Assembly (NCBI GenBank): GCA_026210745.1
Contig: CP110630.1
Coordinates: 2,790,001-2,854,000, forward strand
Reading direction: 5' to 3'
DNA length: 64,000 nucleotides
Source of the DNA: Exobasidium rhododendri
Taxonomy: Eukaryota; Basidiomycota; Exobasidiomycetes; Exobasidiales; Exobasidiaceae
Below, piece after piece: positions 22,514-31,226 of this stretch. Each line of letters starts with the position of its first letter. Position 1 is the stretch's first letter. The notes under the pieces were generated by a model, which was given only the letters and a program-made list of their open reading frames with translations, searched no databases and was not told where the DNA came from. The position numbers and the translations under genes were made by a program.

Positions 22514-24587
22514 ATGGCGTCTCTTGTCCCTCGAGCCGGTCGACGAGCCATGATCCGCCAGTCGCCTTGCGACTTACGCTCCGCCTCTGTCTCGCCAAGT
22601 AGCAGTAGTGGGAGCATCATCTACACACCTTCTCGATGTGCTACTACTAGTAGCCAGACCAAGACAGAGCAGCCCGCGCTCCTAAAGAACAAAGTTGACA
22701 GTTCACGCAACACAGAAACGATCTCGTGGGCAAAGCTAGAAGCATCACCCCTTGTTGACGAAGCATGCTTCATTGACTATCCAAAAGTACAGCTCGGTAA
22801 GCAAAGAGATTGTGTAGGGCTCTAACTTTTTCTTCTTGTCTACGACCTGATGAATATGTCTGCTGTTTGCAGATTTCATCGCTATACTCCCTTCGGAGAT
22901 TGCAACGTACATATTATCGCTACTCCCACACCACACTGACGTACTCTCCTGCTCTCTTGTCTCCAAGAGCTGGAACACACTATCGTATGACTCACAAATA
23001 TGGTTTCGTCAATTTCTCAGTCGGAGGGAAGACGGCTGGCGCCTGGTCGATAGATTGGACGTTGCTTGGCGAACGATCTTGAAGAATGCTAGTTTGCGTG
23101 CTGGCGAAGAGCCTCATGAAGATGGTGAGAAGGAGGATCGCGGTGATATTGAGGTAGCCGACCTCATGTCACCTCGTCGAAGTAGATGTGTACGAGTGGA
23201 TGATGATCCCTTGTCTTCTAGATTTGCCTCCAGAATGGGAGATATCAGTATGGACAGTGCTGATCTTGACCTGACAAGAGCATCTATCCAGTCTGACGTG
23301 GATTACGTCGAAGGAATTGACTGGTACGCCCTCTATCAAGCCAGGTATCTTTTGACGAGACGCTGGTCACTGGAGGACGGACACCCTGATGCCTCAATAC
23401 TGGAAGCAGACGCCGGCTCAAGTGCTACCGCTACTTCCTCCCGCAGAGGGAGCGGGGCTGTCGATGATCCGGACGAAGATGACGTTGCCACTACCGAGCA
23501 ACACAACTTGCGATCAAAGCCCTTTGAATTAGTAGACAAGCACCTGACAGGCCACACCGATAGTGTATATTGCGTCCGGTTCGACAATCGCCCGTTCCAA
23601 CTGCCGCCGGACATGACGATGGCATTGTTGCAAGAACATTGTAACGGTGCTTTGTACGACTCCAAGACGTCGTTAGGACTGGGATCGTACGGAAAGATTC
23701 TCAGCGGTAGTCGAGATTGCACCATTCGAATCTGGGACGGAGACAGTGGCCTTTGTTTGTACACTCTCAAAGGGCATGAAGGCAGTGTTCTTTCTCTCGA
23801 GTACGACGACGAATATCTGTTCAGCGCTAGTTCAGATAAGACTTGCATTGTATGGGACTTGAAGTCTATCGAGAAGGGCAAGACGCCGGTAGCAGTCAAC
23901 CGCCTTCGAGGCCATGCAGCAGGAATTCTGGATCTTGCCATCAACAAGGAGTGGCTGATAACATGCTGCAAGGACAAGACGGTGCGAGTGTATGATCGCA
24001 CGAAGAATTGCCAGCTTACGCGCATATACACCCAGCATTGCGGTCCTATCAATGCCGGCACACTGAACTACAATCCGGCAGATGGCAAGACTAGAGCTGT
24101 CACTGCTAGTGGACAAGGTGGAGTGCAACTTTGGGACGTCGAAAGTGGTACGCTGATTCGCAACTTTGAAAGCCAGGCTACCGGACTTGCTTGCGTCAAA
24201 TTTATGGGCAACCGGATCGTCACCGGTAGCAGTGACACGACTGTGCGAGTTTGGGATGCAGAGGCCGGGGATTGCTTGTGCGTCTGCAAAGGTCATGAAG
24301 ATCTCGTCAGAGCAATTGGCTTTGATCCGAAGCGAAACGTGATCCTGTCCGGAGGATACGATGGCAAAGTGAAGCTGTTCTACGTCGGGAAAGAGTTGCA
24401 TAAAGATGCAAACCTGCCCACCGGTGGAAGCAGCGTTCGCGCCTTTTTGAACATCAACGCCGGTCATGAAGCAAGAGTGTTTGATGTTCAGATGGACCTG
24501 ACTCGAATTCTGTGTTGTGGAGAGGACAAGAGAGTCTGCGTTCGTGACTTTGGACGAGGGTCTCCCCTCATGAGACTCTTCACTTGA
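22514..24587 (+). CDS. F-box and WD40-repeat protein (SCF substrate receptor type)
   Basis: Two exons (22514-22796, 22873-24587) encode 665 residues. An F-box begins just after the splice: DFIAILPSEIATYILSLLPH, then HTDVLSCSLVSKSWNTLS. After a disordered linker, about seven WD40 blades follow, including HLTGHTDSVYCVRFDN, GSRDCTIRIWDGDSGLCLYT, SASSDKTCIVWDLKS, TCCKDKTVRVYDRT, ASGQGGVQLWDVESG and GSSDTTVRVWDAEAGDCLC. F-box/WD40 proteins (Cdc4, Met30, beta-TrCP types) bind Skp1 and present phosphorylated targets to Cullin-1 ligases. I cannot tell which subfamily this is. A potential phospho-regulatory Ser/Asp-rich region lies between F-box and blades. The start at 22514 is the first ATG in frame. 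Confidence 0.85.
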
Positions 24588-24922
24588 GTTCTACCTAATC
24601 GCCACACCACGACGAGTAAAGGCAGGAAAACTGCTTCCTCCATACTGTATATCAAGGCCGTCATTATTCCGTCATTATTCTTTCCCCCCCCCCTCTTCAA
24701 CAAAGCCTTTATCTCCTCGGGCCCCCTAAAGCACAATCTAAATCCAAGCTCCTCCGTTCATCAACTGCTTCCGTCTAGACGCACCGCATCTTATTTCCTC
24801 TAGAGAAACAATAATTATAATTTTAATCATGCTCTTTCTATTCATGGCAGCGCATGGGGTGTGGCGTTCACCGCCAGGCCAGACAGCACAGCGAAACACA
24901 ATCGTATAACACTGCGATGCTA
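24588..24922. other. Convergent 3' flanks (F-box gene / FAH gene)
   Basis: These 335 bp separate two stop codons. The stretch holds a short direct repeat, CGTCATTATTC, twice near 24660-24680, and a C-run of about 10. I see nothing coding. Confidence 0.5.
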
Positions 24923-26260
24923 TTATAAGCTTGCCTTGGAGGGCAGGGACATTTTTGTCTCGTCTACGACTGGGTTTGTCATGGAGCCGAGGCCATGCGA
25001 GCCAGAGATGGTACAGATGTCGCCGTGTTTAAAAAAGACTGGAGGATCTTGCTTGAATCCTTCGGTAGGTGGTGTTCCCCTGCGCAAGAAAGGAAAGGAA
25101 AGCCATTGTCTTCAAGGTTCAGTCAAGACGATTCCTCGTGCATTGCTTCTCTGACCCGGTCTGTTTCTCCCACTCACATCGAAATTATAGAACCTGCCTC
25201 TAGTGTGGTACTGGAAAATTGAGAGTGGCATGGTCGTTGTAAGTACTAAGCCCACCCACGCACAGCAAGCGCGAATGATGGTGGTATCAAATTGAACTCA
25301 CCCTTGACTGAGCCATTCGATCGTCTCTGCGCATCCATATAGCATGTCACGAGTGTTACCCACTTGCATCGTCTTCCCGTTGACAACCGTCTTCAAGTCG
25401 ACATTGTCAGGGTCAGGAATGATCTGCGACGCAGCACTGACGATGCAAGGTCCCAAAGGTAGGAATGTATCAAATGACTTCCCTACCGTACGTTCCGCAA
25501 GAACAGGTCAGAGAACAATGGGGGGGGGGCAAAGGACGAATCAGCATCAGGCCACCTCCCGATCTTATCGAAAGGAAAAAGGGGAAAAACGCACCGAGAC
25601 CCCACTGTGGAACGGCAAACATGCGCTTTCGAGAGCTGACGTCGTTGGACAAGGTATAGCCTAGAACGTAGTCCAACGCATTCTCCTTCTTGACGTTCTT
25701 GCAAGTCTTTCCAATGATGACGACCTGTTAAAAGCCACATCAACTCAAATTTATCAGTTTCAAGGAAGGAAACAATCTCAGCACCCCTTCAACTCTGCCC
25801 CTCTTCTCAGACTCACCAGCTCGACTTCCCAATCTGTCTCACCGACAGCTTCTTTTGGCAATCGGATGTCACCTCCGAAACCTGTGATTGCTGTGTTTGG
25901 TTTGTAGAACACGATGGGTAACTTCGGTCTCTTTCCAACGCTCTTTGCTTCTGCTGGATTTTGACCTGGCTGAGCAAAGTTGGCTCCTAATGCTCTGATG
26001 GAGGAAACATGACTACGAGCATCTAAGGGAGAAAGCAGTCTTTGCACAGTCTTGATGGTGCTTGTGAGTCGCAAGGTGGTGTCTAATGGATCATCTCGCG
26101 CTAGAATGCGTGCTTGAAGTGGAGGGGAACCCTTGAGAAAGGCAGCACCAACGTCAGCGGTCGGTGGCAGGAGCGGTTCACCACTGTATGTGAGACCGTC
26201 TTCGATGGCAATGAATCGAATCAATCGAGACCAAGCAGGAGATCCGAGTGCGGCTGCCAT
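24923..26260 (-). CDS. Fumarylacetoacetate hydrolase (FAH) family protein
   Basis: Five exons (25817-26260, 25595-25724, 25302-25482, 25178-25210, 24923-25079) encode 314 residues. The FAH fold cleaves C-C bonds of acylpyruvates or decarboxylates oxaloacetate. Visible blocks are LPIVFYKPNTAITGFGGDI, the metal ligand region ETDWEVELVVIIGKTCKNV, GYTLSNDVSSRKRMF, SFDTFLPLGPCIVSAAQI, MLYGCAETIEWLSQGTTLEA and GSIISMGTPPTEGF. These define the bacterial/fungal acylpyruvase-like FAHD branch rather than full-length fumarylacetoacetase, which is about 420 aa. The true substrate is unknown. Exon 4 is only 33 nt and is supported by the continuous GTPP motif. Its upstream region was invaded by the mobile element described below. 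Confidence 0.88.
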
Positions 26261-26604
26261 TTTTCAGGGAAAGTGCTAGCGAGCGGTTGAGGTGTGAAGA
26301 TCGTATTTCACCTTTTCAACACGAGAAGCTGGTCAGTCCAGGAAATGCATCTCGCTCCTCTGCGTTCTGTCCTTCCGGTGGAGGTGGGGTAAGGCATATT
26401 CACTCACACGGGGTTTAGGAAGACATCCAATCGGGCTTCGAATTCTTAATTTTTCATGCCAGGCTAAGTAGACAAGACACGTGCTTTTGAGAAGTAGAAT
26501 ATATTTCCCATCGTTTGACTTTTCGTTTTGACTGGCGCGCGCCTCGATCTTGGCCCTGGATTTAGACTTTGAAATCACGAAGATTCTCGTGTTCTCGTGA
26601 CTTC
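26261..26604. other. FAH promoter region and left flank of the insertion
   Basis: No gene is visible. The segment should contain the FAH promoter. Its right part has an imperfect CACGAAGATTCTCGTG hairpin at about 26574-26589 that resembles the perfect palindrome starting at 26605. TTTGACTGG occurs here and again just inside the element. Confidence 0.4.
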
Positions 26605-26632
26605 CAAAATCACGAAGATCTTCGTGATTTTG
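26605..26632. repeat. 28-bp perfect palindrome at the left edge of the insertion
   Basis: The sequence reads CAAAATCACGAAGA followed directly by its exact reverse complement. It overlaps the left copy of the 14-bp direct repeat by seven bases. It could form a cruciform or be a dimeric protein-binding site. Confidence 0.9.
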
Positions 26633-26639
26633 CAAATTT
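26626..26639 (+). repeat. Left copy of 14-bp flanking direct repeat
   Basis: GATTTTGCAAATTT is identical to 30685-30698, and the two copies enclose the two-gene insertion. Crypton insertions are typically bounded by short direct repeats made by site-specific recombination, so this is a candidate left end. Confidence 0.5.
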
Positions 26640-26759
26640 TTATTTTTTGACTGGTTGTGCGCGCGTTGAACCCCTTTTTTAGATTGGGCTTTTCCCCCCT
26701 ACAGAAGATCTCATCTCACCCCCCCCACCACCACCCTGGCATTGGTATACCATAATACT

Positions 26760-27668
26760 ATGCCTTTCAGACCTAAGAGACTTGACACAGATGCTGCTAG
26801 GAAGAGGAGGGAAAGGGTAGAGGTGCAGAGCCGCAAAATTGCCCATCATCATGAGCATCCACACGCCTACATTGATCTGGAAGACAGGACTAACATTACC
26901 ATCAGTGCTGGCCATAAGACCATTATGCAGCGCTTCTCTCCTACCTCAACAAGGTCAGCTGCCCGTCTCAACGAGATGTACAGGGAGGGATGGGAGCTGA
27001 AGGAGTCTCTTTACAAGTCAGCGCTGGAGAATTTAGATGATCCTGATCGTCACGGAGCACTGGTGGTTCATTTGGGGATATGGTACAATTTTGGTCGGCA
27101 GATAGGTTGGACACGGGAACACATCAGATGCAAGCCTGCTTCAGACAAGATGCTTGACTGGATTCATTCATTCTTTATGTCATTTGTCATCATCTTGGAC
27201 TCCCTACTTGCAGAAGACTTCAGAGAGGAACTGGACACTCGGGAAGAAGGTTTTGAATGGATGGAATCTCTCTTCCCCGCTGGTGATTGTAGTCTTCTAC
27301 ATCCATGGTATGCACTGGCTGCCGTCATACAAGGCTTCTCGACAGAGAGTCATAGAGACAGCAGGGATTCAGATCCAACTATCCTCATCAATTTTGGGTG
27401 TAAGGTGGTCATAGAGGTGGAAGGGTCGGCCGTATGTCTCCACCCGGGAGATGTCCTCTTCTTCAGAGCTAATATGGAACACAAGGTCAGACCAACGGAT
27501 GGAACTTCAGAAGAAGACATGGCAAGGAGATATGCAGTAAGTCTGTCAATGAGACGGCTGATAGTGCTGAAAAAACAGCTCCCTTCCATGGAAGTCCGAG
27601 ATGTAGAAGGTGCTGGATCCTCAACAAGGATACCCCGTGTAAGAAGCAAGAAAGCTCATGTACCATAA
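26760..27668 (+). CDS. TET/JBP-like 2OG-Fe(II) dioxygenase (transposon-associated)
   Basis: A single exon encodes 302 residues. A basic N-terminus (PFRPKRLDTDAARKRRERVE) could bind DNA or act as a nuclear signal. The C-terminal half has the double-stranded beta-helix signature of fungal TET/JBP-type oxygenases: STESHRDSRDSDPTILINFG with the iron ligands His198 and Asp200, then VCLHPGDVLFFRANMEHKV with the distal His241, and ARRYAVSLSM with the 2OG-binding Arg (256 or 257). In animals and trypanosomes these enzymes oxidise 5-methylcytosine or thymine in DNA. In basidiomycetes they are known to be expanded with KDZ transposons. This copy instead sits beside a tyrosine recombinase. The substrate is inferred. 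The ATG at 26760 is the first in frame. Confidence 0.72.
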   Translation: MPFRPKRLDTDAARKRRERVEVQSRKIAHHHEHPHAYIDLEDRTNITISAGHKTIMQRFSPTSTRSAARLNEMYREGWELKESLYKSALENLDDPDRHGALVVHLGIWYNFGRQIGWTREHIRCKPASDKMLDWIHSFFMSFVIILDSLLAEDFREELDTREEGFEWMESLFPAGDCSLLHPWYALAAVIQGFSTESHRDSRDSDPTILINFGCKVVIEVEGSAVCLHPGDVLFFRANMEHKVRPTDGTSEEDMARRYAVSLSMRRLIVLKKQLPSMEVRDVEGAGSSTRIPRVRSKKAHVP

Positions 27669-28364
27669 TTAGACCAATAGACACAATTTAGACCACCCCA
27701 AAGGATGTTCAACGGTGTGAGAAAAAAATTTCAAAAAAATCCTTACAGGCATCCGAATGGATGAAATGAATATTTTTCTGCCACACACTTTTTTGAAAAA
27801 AATCTCTTACAGGCATCCTAATTGTAAACACTTATTGTGAGCCACTGAGCCATGCTAGAGACATGTTTGATATCATTTTAGAAAGTTCAGAGGTAGCATA
27901 TTTTGTGGTTTGAAGCGTTTCAAGAGAAAAAGGTAGGTGTCTTGTACACAGTCTGTTGAACATTTGCGTTTTTTTTTTTTTCAAAATCCTTACACGCAAG
28001 GACAATCTAGAGCCTGACGGTGACTTGCTCAGACATGCTAGAGACATGGTTAAGGACACTATCAAGAGATCAGAAGGAGCATATTCTATGGTCTTAATAT
28101 TGTGTCAATTGCATGATACAAATTCATCTCATAATCTGTCAAAGAAGTGTTGCTTCAAGAAAATTAGGGCATACGTGAGCAAATATTATTGCTTAGTTAG
28201 AGCCATGTAAAATAGGGAATGGGAGCCAAATGCTTGCATCTCAAGGTAGGACTACGCTTGATGATGTTTTGGGAAGTTCATAAGGAGCATATTATGTGGG
28301 TTAAACAGTTTGTCAATTACATGTCATGTCACTGCTCAGTTGTACGTTGGAAGATACAGATAAT
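27669..28364. repeat. AT-rich spacer with three diverged tandem repeat copies
   Basis: This 696-bp spacer between the convergent genes is AT-rich and non-coding. CATGCTAGAGACATG occurs at 27851-27865 and 28034-28048, 183 bp apart. AGCATATT-type blocks follow each copy, and a third, weaker block recurs near 28282. TCCTTACA(G/C)GCA-like sequences repeat near 27739, 27800 and 27985. The units are degenerate, so the duplication is old. Confidence 0.6.
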
Positions 28365-30356
28365 TCAGCCTTTTTGCACTACTCGTATATCTTTTTCTTC
28401 AGCCTTTATTGCATCAATGTATCTACGCAATGTCAAGCCAGGACCACCATATGCCTCATAGAATGCCTTTAGATCCTTATTACGCTTGAGATACCCATCA
28501 TAGATCTTCTTGCGTAGACTGTACACTTGAGCATTTCCCCCTTTGTCCTTCTTGCGCATAGCGGGGGTCCAACGGCACAAAGCCAGAAGGTTCTGACTTG
28601 CATTGCCCAATTCCCATTGCTTAACAACCTCCTCTACTGTCTTTACAGATGGTATTCTCAGTGGCAGCGGCCTGCCAGGAGCTATGTGCGGCGTCCCACT
28701 TGCCAGAGCAGAAGCAGCGTTGGCACCAATAGCAACTGCTGCAGAGGTGCCGGCAAGGTGTTCCAGTTGACTGTTGACGCTGTTGACTACACTGGGTGTT
28801 GCTGCTGTGTTTGCGGTGCCAGCCTGTGCCTGCACTCTCTGTGAACCCTGCAACAGTGCTTCTACAAGGCTGACGTTGGTCTGCTGCATTATACTGAGTT
28901 GTTTCTCGAGCTTTCCAAGGGCGTACTGGAAAGACTCTATCATGCGGTCCTGTCCTGACATTTGTGCACCTGCAAAGTAGCTACCTCGGACGTTGTCTCC
29001 ACCTGGATCCTCCATATCTCCATGATACTCTTCTTGCGTAGCAACCTCTTCTAAGAGGTAGTGAGCCAACATGTTGGTACGCTCCCCTTTAGACCAGCCA
29101 CCCCACCACAGGGCACGCGTAATGGACTGCCTCTGTTCTCCATACAGGTGTGCGTGTAATACCGCGTCTTGTGCTCCGCCGCGTCGGAAACAGTGAGACG
29201 TAAATTTGCCCTGCTGATTCTTCAGCATACTGTTGATATTCTCTATCTGACCCAACATTAAATTGATCTGTGCTGCTTCCATCCTTGTGCCAGTCTGCAG
29301 ACGGCCCACCTTCTTGTCTGGTGCAGGAAAGATGTGATCGGTTGGCCTTGGCTCATGTCCGCAAACAAGTTTCCAGTAAGCATGCCACCGTTGATATGAT
29401 GAGACAGCATCTACCAATGGCCGTCCAGGCAGGAAGTAGAGCTGGTATACGTTGGCTTTGTTCAGTTCATACTGATTTGTTTTGCGGAATGCAATTGTCA
29501 CTTCCAGATAGGGATTGTTTCCCGGAGAAGAGAATTTGATTGTTGAATGTATGTGACGCCATAGCATTGAGCAGATCTCATCACAACGTGCCCAAAGCCT
29601 GTAAGCCAGGATCATGTAGAAATGCATGAACTCTAATTGTGTACGCTCACTTGTGATGAGATGTGGTGTTGCGTCAAAGGCAAGTAGCTTTGTCTTGATG
29701 TCCTTTAGGATGACGGACAGATACTGATAAAGCATTGGTAGAGAGCTTTTGCTTGCAACCAGAGAGCGCTTCACTTCACGCATCTTGCTTCTGAATAGGT
29801 TCAGATACCTCTTACTGAAGACAGGATTGCCCGTCCATTCTCCTTCTGTGGTCTTGTGCCAGCCAGTTTGCGGAGCACTATCACAGTTGTGTACAGTAAG
29901 GAAGTGCCATTTGAGCGCTGCGTGCATACTTTGCAGTGTGCTTGAGTTGGCATCGGCCAGTCTCACACGCTCTTGTAACCAGGCGCGGCAGAGCCTTTCA
30001 CTGTGCTCACCAAGCATGTCTAGGCCGTCTTTAAATGTACAAGAGCTGCCTAATGTTGCAATCCATTTCCTGAAGCGTACAATATTCTGCTTGTATGATT
30101 TAATTGTTCCACTCGACAACAAATGATCTTGAACGTACTGATCACCAAATGCATCATCCCATTCATCTGCAATCTCTGCGTTGGGCATTGCTTCTGTTGT
30201 ATTATTGATCTCTGCTGACTCAATGTTGCCAACGGTCTCTTTTGTGCTAGACGGTGCAACATCATCTTCCATATCAATGACCATTCCCAGCTGCAGATTA
30301 GCTTCTGCCAAGAAGTGCTCAGCGGCACGAGTAATCCTTCCTCTATGATTGGACAT
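28365..30356 (-). CDS. Crypton-type tyrosine recombinase with GCR1_C-like DNA-binding domain
   Basis: A single exon encodes 663 residues. Residues 70-220 form a SAM-like core-binding domain (SSGTIKSYKQNIVRFRKWIA). The catalytic domain shows box I in AYRLWARCDEICSMLW (Arg257), a beta-hairpin Lys candidate in FRKTNQYE, the His-x-x-Arg motif in FTSHCFRRGGAQDAV (His388, Arg391) and the nucleophile in GERTNMLAHYLLEE (Tyr433). After a Gln/Ala-rich linker, the end (VEEVVKQWELGN through LRRYIDAIKAEEKD) resembles the GCR1_C/Myb-like domain seen in fungal Cryptons. Such enzymes excise and integrate their element as a circle without transposase-like strand transfer. All catalytic positions look present. 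The start at 30356 is the first ATG. Confidence 0.85.
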   Translation of the reverse strand: MSNHRGRITRAAEHFLAEANLQLGMVIDMEDDVAPSSTKETVGNIESAEINNTTEAMPNAEIADEWDDAFGDQYVQDHLLSSGTIKSYKQNIVRFRKWIATLGSSCTFKDGLDMLGEHSERLCRAWLQERVRLADANSSTLQSMHAALKWHFLTVHNCDSAPQTGWHKTTEGEWTGNPVFSKRYLNLFRSKMREVKRSLVASKSSLPMLYQYLSVILKDIKTKLLAFDATPHLITSERTQLEFMHFYMILAYRLWARCDEICSMLWRHIHSTIKFSSPGNNPYLEVTIAFRKTNQYELNKANVYQLYFLPGRPLVDAVSSYQRWHAYWKLVCGHEPRPTDHIFPAPDKKVGRLQTGTRMEAAQINLMLGQIENINSMLKNQQGKFTSHCFRRGGAQDAVLHAHLYGEQRQSITRALWWGGWSKGERTNMLAHYLLEEVATQEEYHGDMEDPGGDNVRGSYFAGAQMSGQDRMIESFQYALGKLEKQLSIMQQTNVSLVEALLQGSQRVQAQAGTANTAATPSVVNSVNSQLEHLAGTSAAVAIGANAASALASGTPHIAPGRPLPLRIPSVKTVEEVVKQWELGNASQNLLALCRWTPAMRKKDKGGNAQVYSLRKKIYDGYLKRNKDLKAFYEAYGGPGLTLRRYIDAIKAEEKDIRVVQKG

Positions 30357-30524
30357 GTTCTGGTGTGACGCTTCAGCTGATTGCGTTGATTTCCCTGCCT
30401 TCTACCAGCTATGGTCTTGCTTATTATTGTGATTTGTGAGACGGTGGAGTTCCTCAGGGCGCACAAAGTCAGGTCAATCCAGTCAAGTAGTGAAATGAGA
30501 CGGGTCAATCCAGTTTCTGCATTA

Positions 30525-30617
30525 AAAGTCAATCCTGGAGGCATATGCAGCATATTTTTTGGCCTGCTACGCAGGCATTTTGGGAAATAAGCACATATGC
30601 CCTGTTGGATTGACTTT
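30525..30617. repeat. Nested inverted repeat around GCCTGC-TAC-GCAGGC
   Basis: The outer arms are AAAGTCAATCC (30525-30535) and GGATTGACTTT (30607-30617). The middle arms are GGCATATG (30540-30547) and CATATGCC (30594-30601). A perfect six-bp hairpin GCCTGC-TAC-GCAGGC (30562-30576) sits between them. The arms are symmetrical except for short spacers of 4 and 5 nt. Confidence 0.8.
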
Positions 30618-30684
30618 GCATTTTGAAGTGGCAAACATCTCCCAAACACTCTGACGCGTTCAACATGGCCCTTTTGGCAGGGAA

Positions 30685-30698
30685 GATTTTGCAAATTT
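30685..30698 (+). repeat. Right copy of 14-bp flanking direct repeat
   Basis: GATTTTGCAAATTT is identical to 26626-26639 and marks the candidate right end of the Crypton-like element. Confidence 0.5.
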
Positions 30699-30827
30699 GC
30701 GGGCTCGGCTCGGATTGACTCACGCGTCAATTGCATCGGATAAGTTGCCCAAGGCGGGAAAGCACTTGTGTGGTGACGGCTAATCTCCTCTCCCCCTCGC
30801 ATCATTACATTCGCACATACATCAAGT

Positions 30828-31226
30828 ATGAATTCAGTAAGTCGGTGAGAAGAGAGCATTCAGGTGAGCGATGACTAAAGAGTCGTCACCCTTGCACAGT
30901 GTCAACCAATTCGTAACGACTTAGCGGCATGTTTGATGCAGACTGATTGTGTCCAAAAAGATGGAAAGACTGGTCAAGAGTGCTTACGGGATCATTTGGC
31001 TGAATTACCATCCGATTGTCAATTGATCTACAAAAGCTACGTCAGCTGTAGGAGAGGACTGTTGGATATGAGGAAGCGCTTCCGAGGTAATGCACCAACT
31101 GCTTCTCGGGAGAATAATCCACCAGGAGGGACCACGATAATCGATTCAAGTGTTTCTGTTGACGCAGCCTCAAGCAGGCCCCTCGATCCCTCGAGCGGTC
31201 TCGGTCCTGATCAGTCCGACATATGA
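30828..31226 (+). CDS. PET191: Cytochrome c oxidase assembly protein Pet191/COA5
   Basis: Two exons (30828-30836 and 30900-31226) encode 111 residues. Pet191 is a small intermembrane-space protein with twin Cys motifs, imported by Mia40 and needed for complex IV assembly. After splicing the start reads MNS-CQPIRNDLAACLMQTDC, then GQECLRDHL, LPSDCQLIYKSYVSCRRGLL and DMRKRFRGN. This reproduces the family spacing of paired cysteines and its RRxLLDMRxRFRG end. The first exon has only nine coding bases; it is supported because the in-frame extension begins with the conserved Cys and follows a clean CAG. A 40-residue Ser/Pro-rich tail is extra. The mobile element lies just upstream of its promoter. 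Confidence 0.88.

Larger units (their letters stand above)
26626..30698. mobile_element. Putative Crypton-type element carrying a TET/JBP-like dioxygenase
   Basis: About 4.07 kb between the FAH and PET191 promoters holds two intact convergent genes of non-housekeeping type: a TET/JBP-like oxygenase on the plus strand and a tyrosine recombinase on the minus strand. The 14-bp repeat GATTTTGCAAATTT occurs once at each side. There are no terminal inverted repeats, integrase or reverse transcriptase, which fits a Crypton rather than a DDE transposon or retroelement. The recombinase's Arg, His-x-x-Arg and Tyr residues look intact, suggesting recent activity. The boundaries are inferred; one GGATTGAC motif at 30712 lies outside the right repeat, so the true end may be a little further right. 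Confidence 0.7.
30473..30719. repeat. Array of five GTCAATCC motifs
   Basis: GTCAATCC occurs directly at 30473, 30504 and 30528, and inverted (GGATTGAC) at 30607 and 30712. The first two are followed by AG. Five copies of an 8-mer in 250 bp exceed chance and suggest sites for a DNA-binding protein, perhaps the element's recombinase. Confidence 0.75.
30357..30827. other. Right end of the insertion and PET191 promoter
   Basis: No gene is visible. The left part, upstream of the recombinase gene, holds five GTCAATCC/GGATTGAC motifs and a nested inverted repeat (separate entries). The part after 30698 presumably contains the PET191 promoter and a CACGCGTC MluI-box-like sequence near 30721. Confidence 0.5.

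Noticed and set aside
23336-24467. Long minus-strand open frames opposite the F-box/WD40 gene
   Set aside because: They lie entirely over clear WD40 blades on the plus strand and show no domain. They are by-products of biased codon use.
26626-30698. Interpretation as a KDZ transposon or a Starship
   Set aside because: No DDE-type transposase or terminal inverted repeats are present, which rejects KDZ. The element is only about 4 kb and its recombinase carries a GCR1_C-like tail rather than a captain DUF3435 layout, which disfavours Starship.
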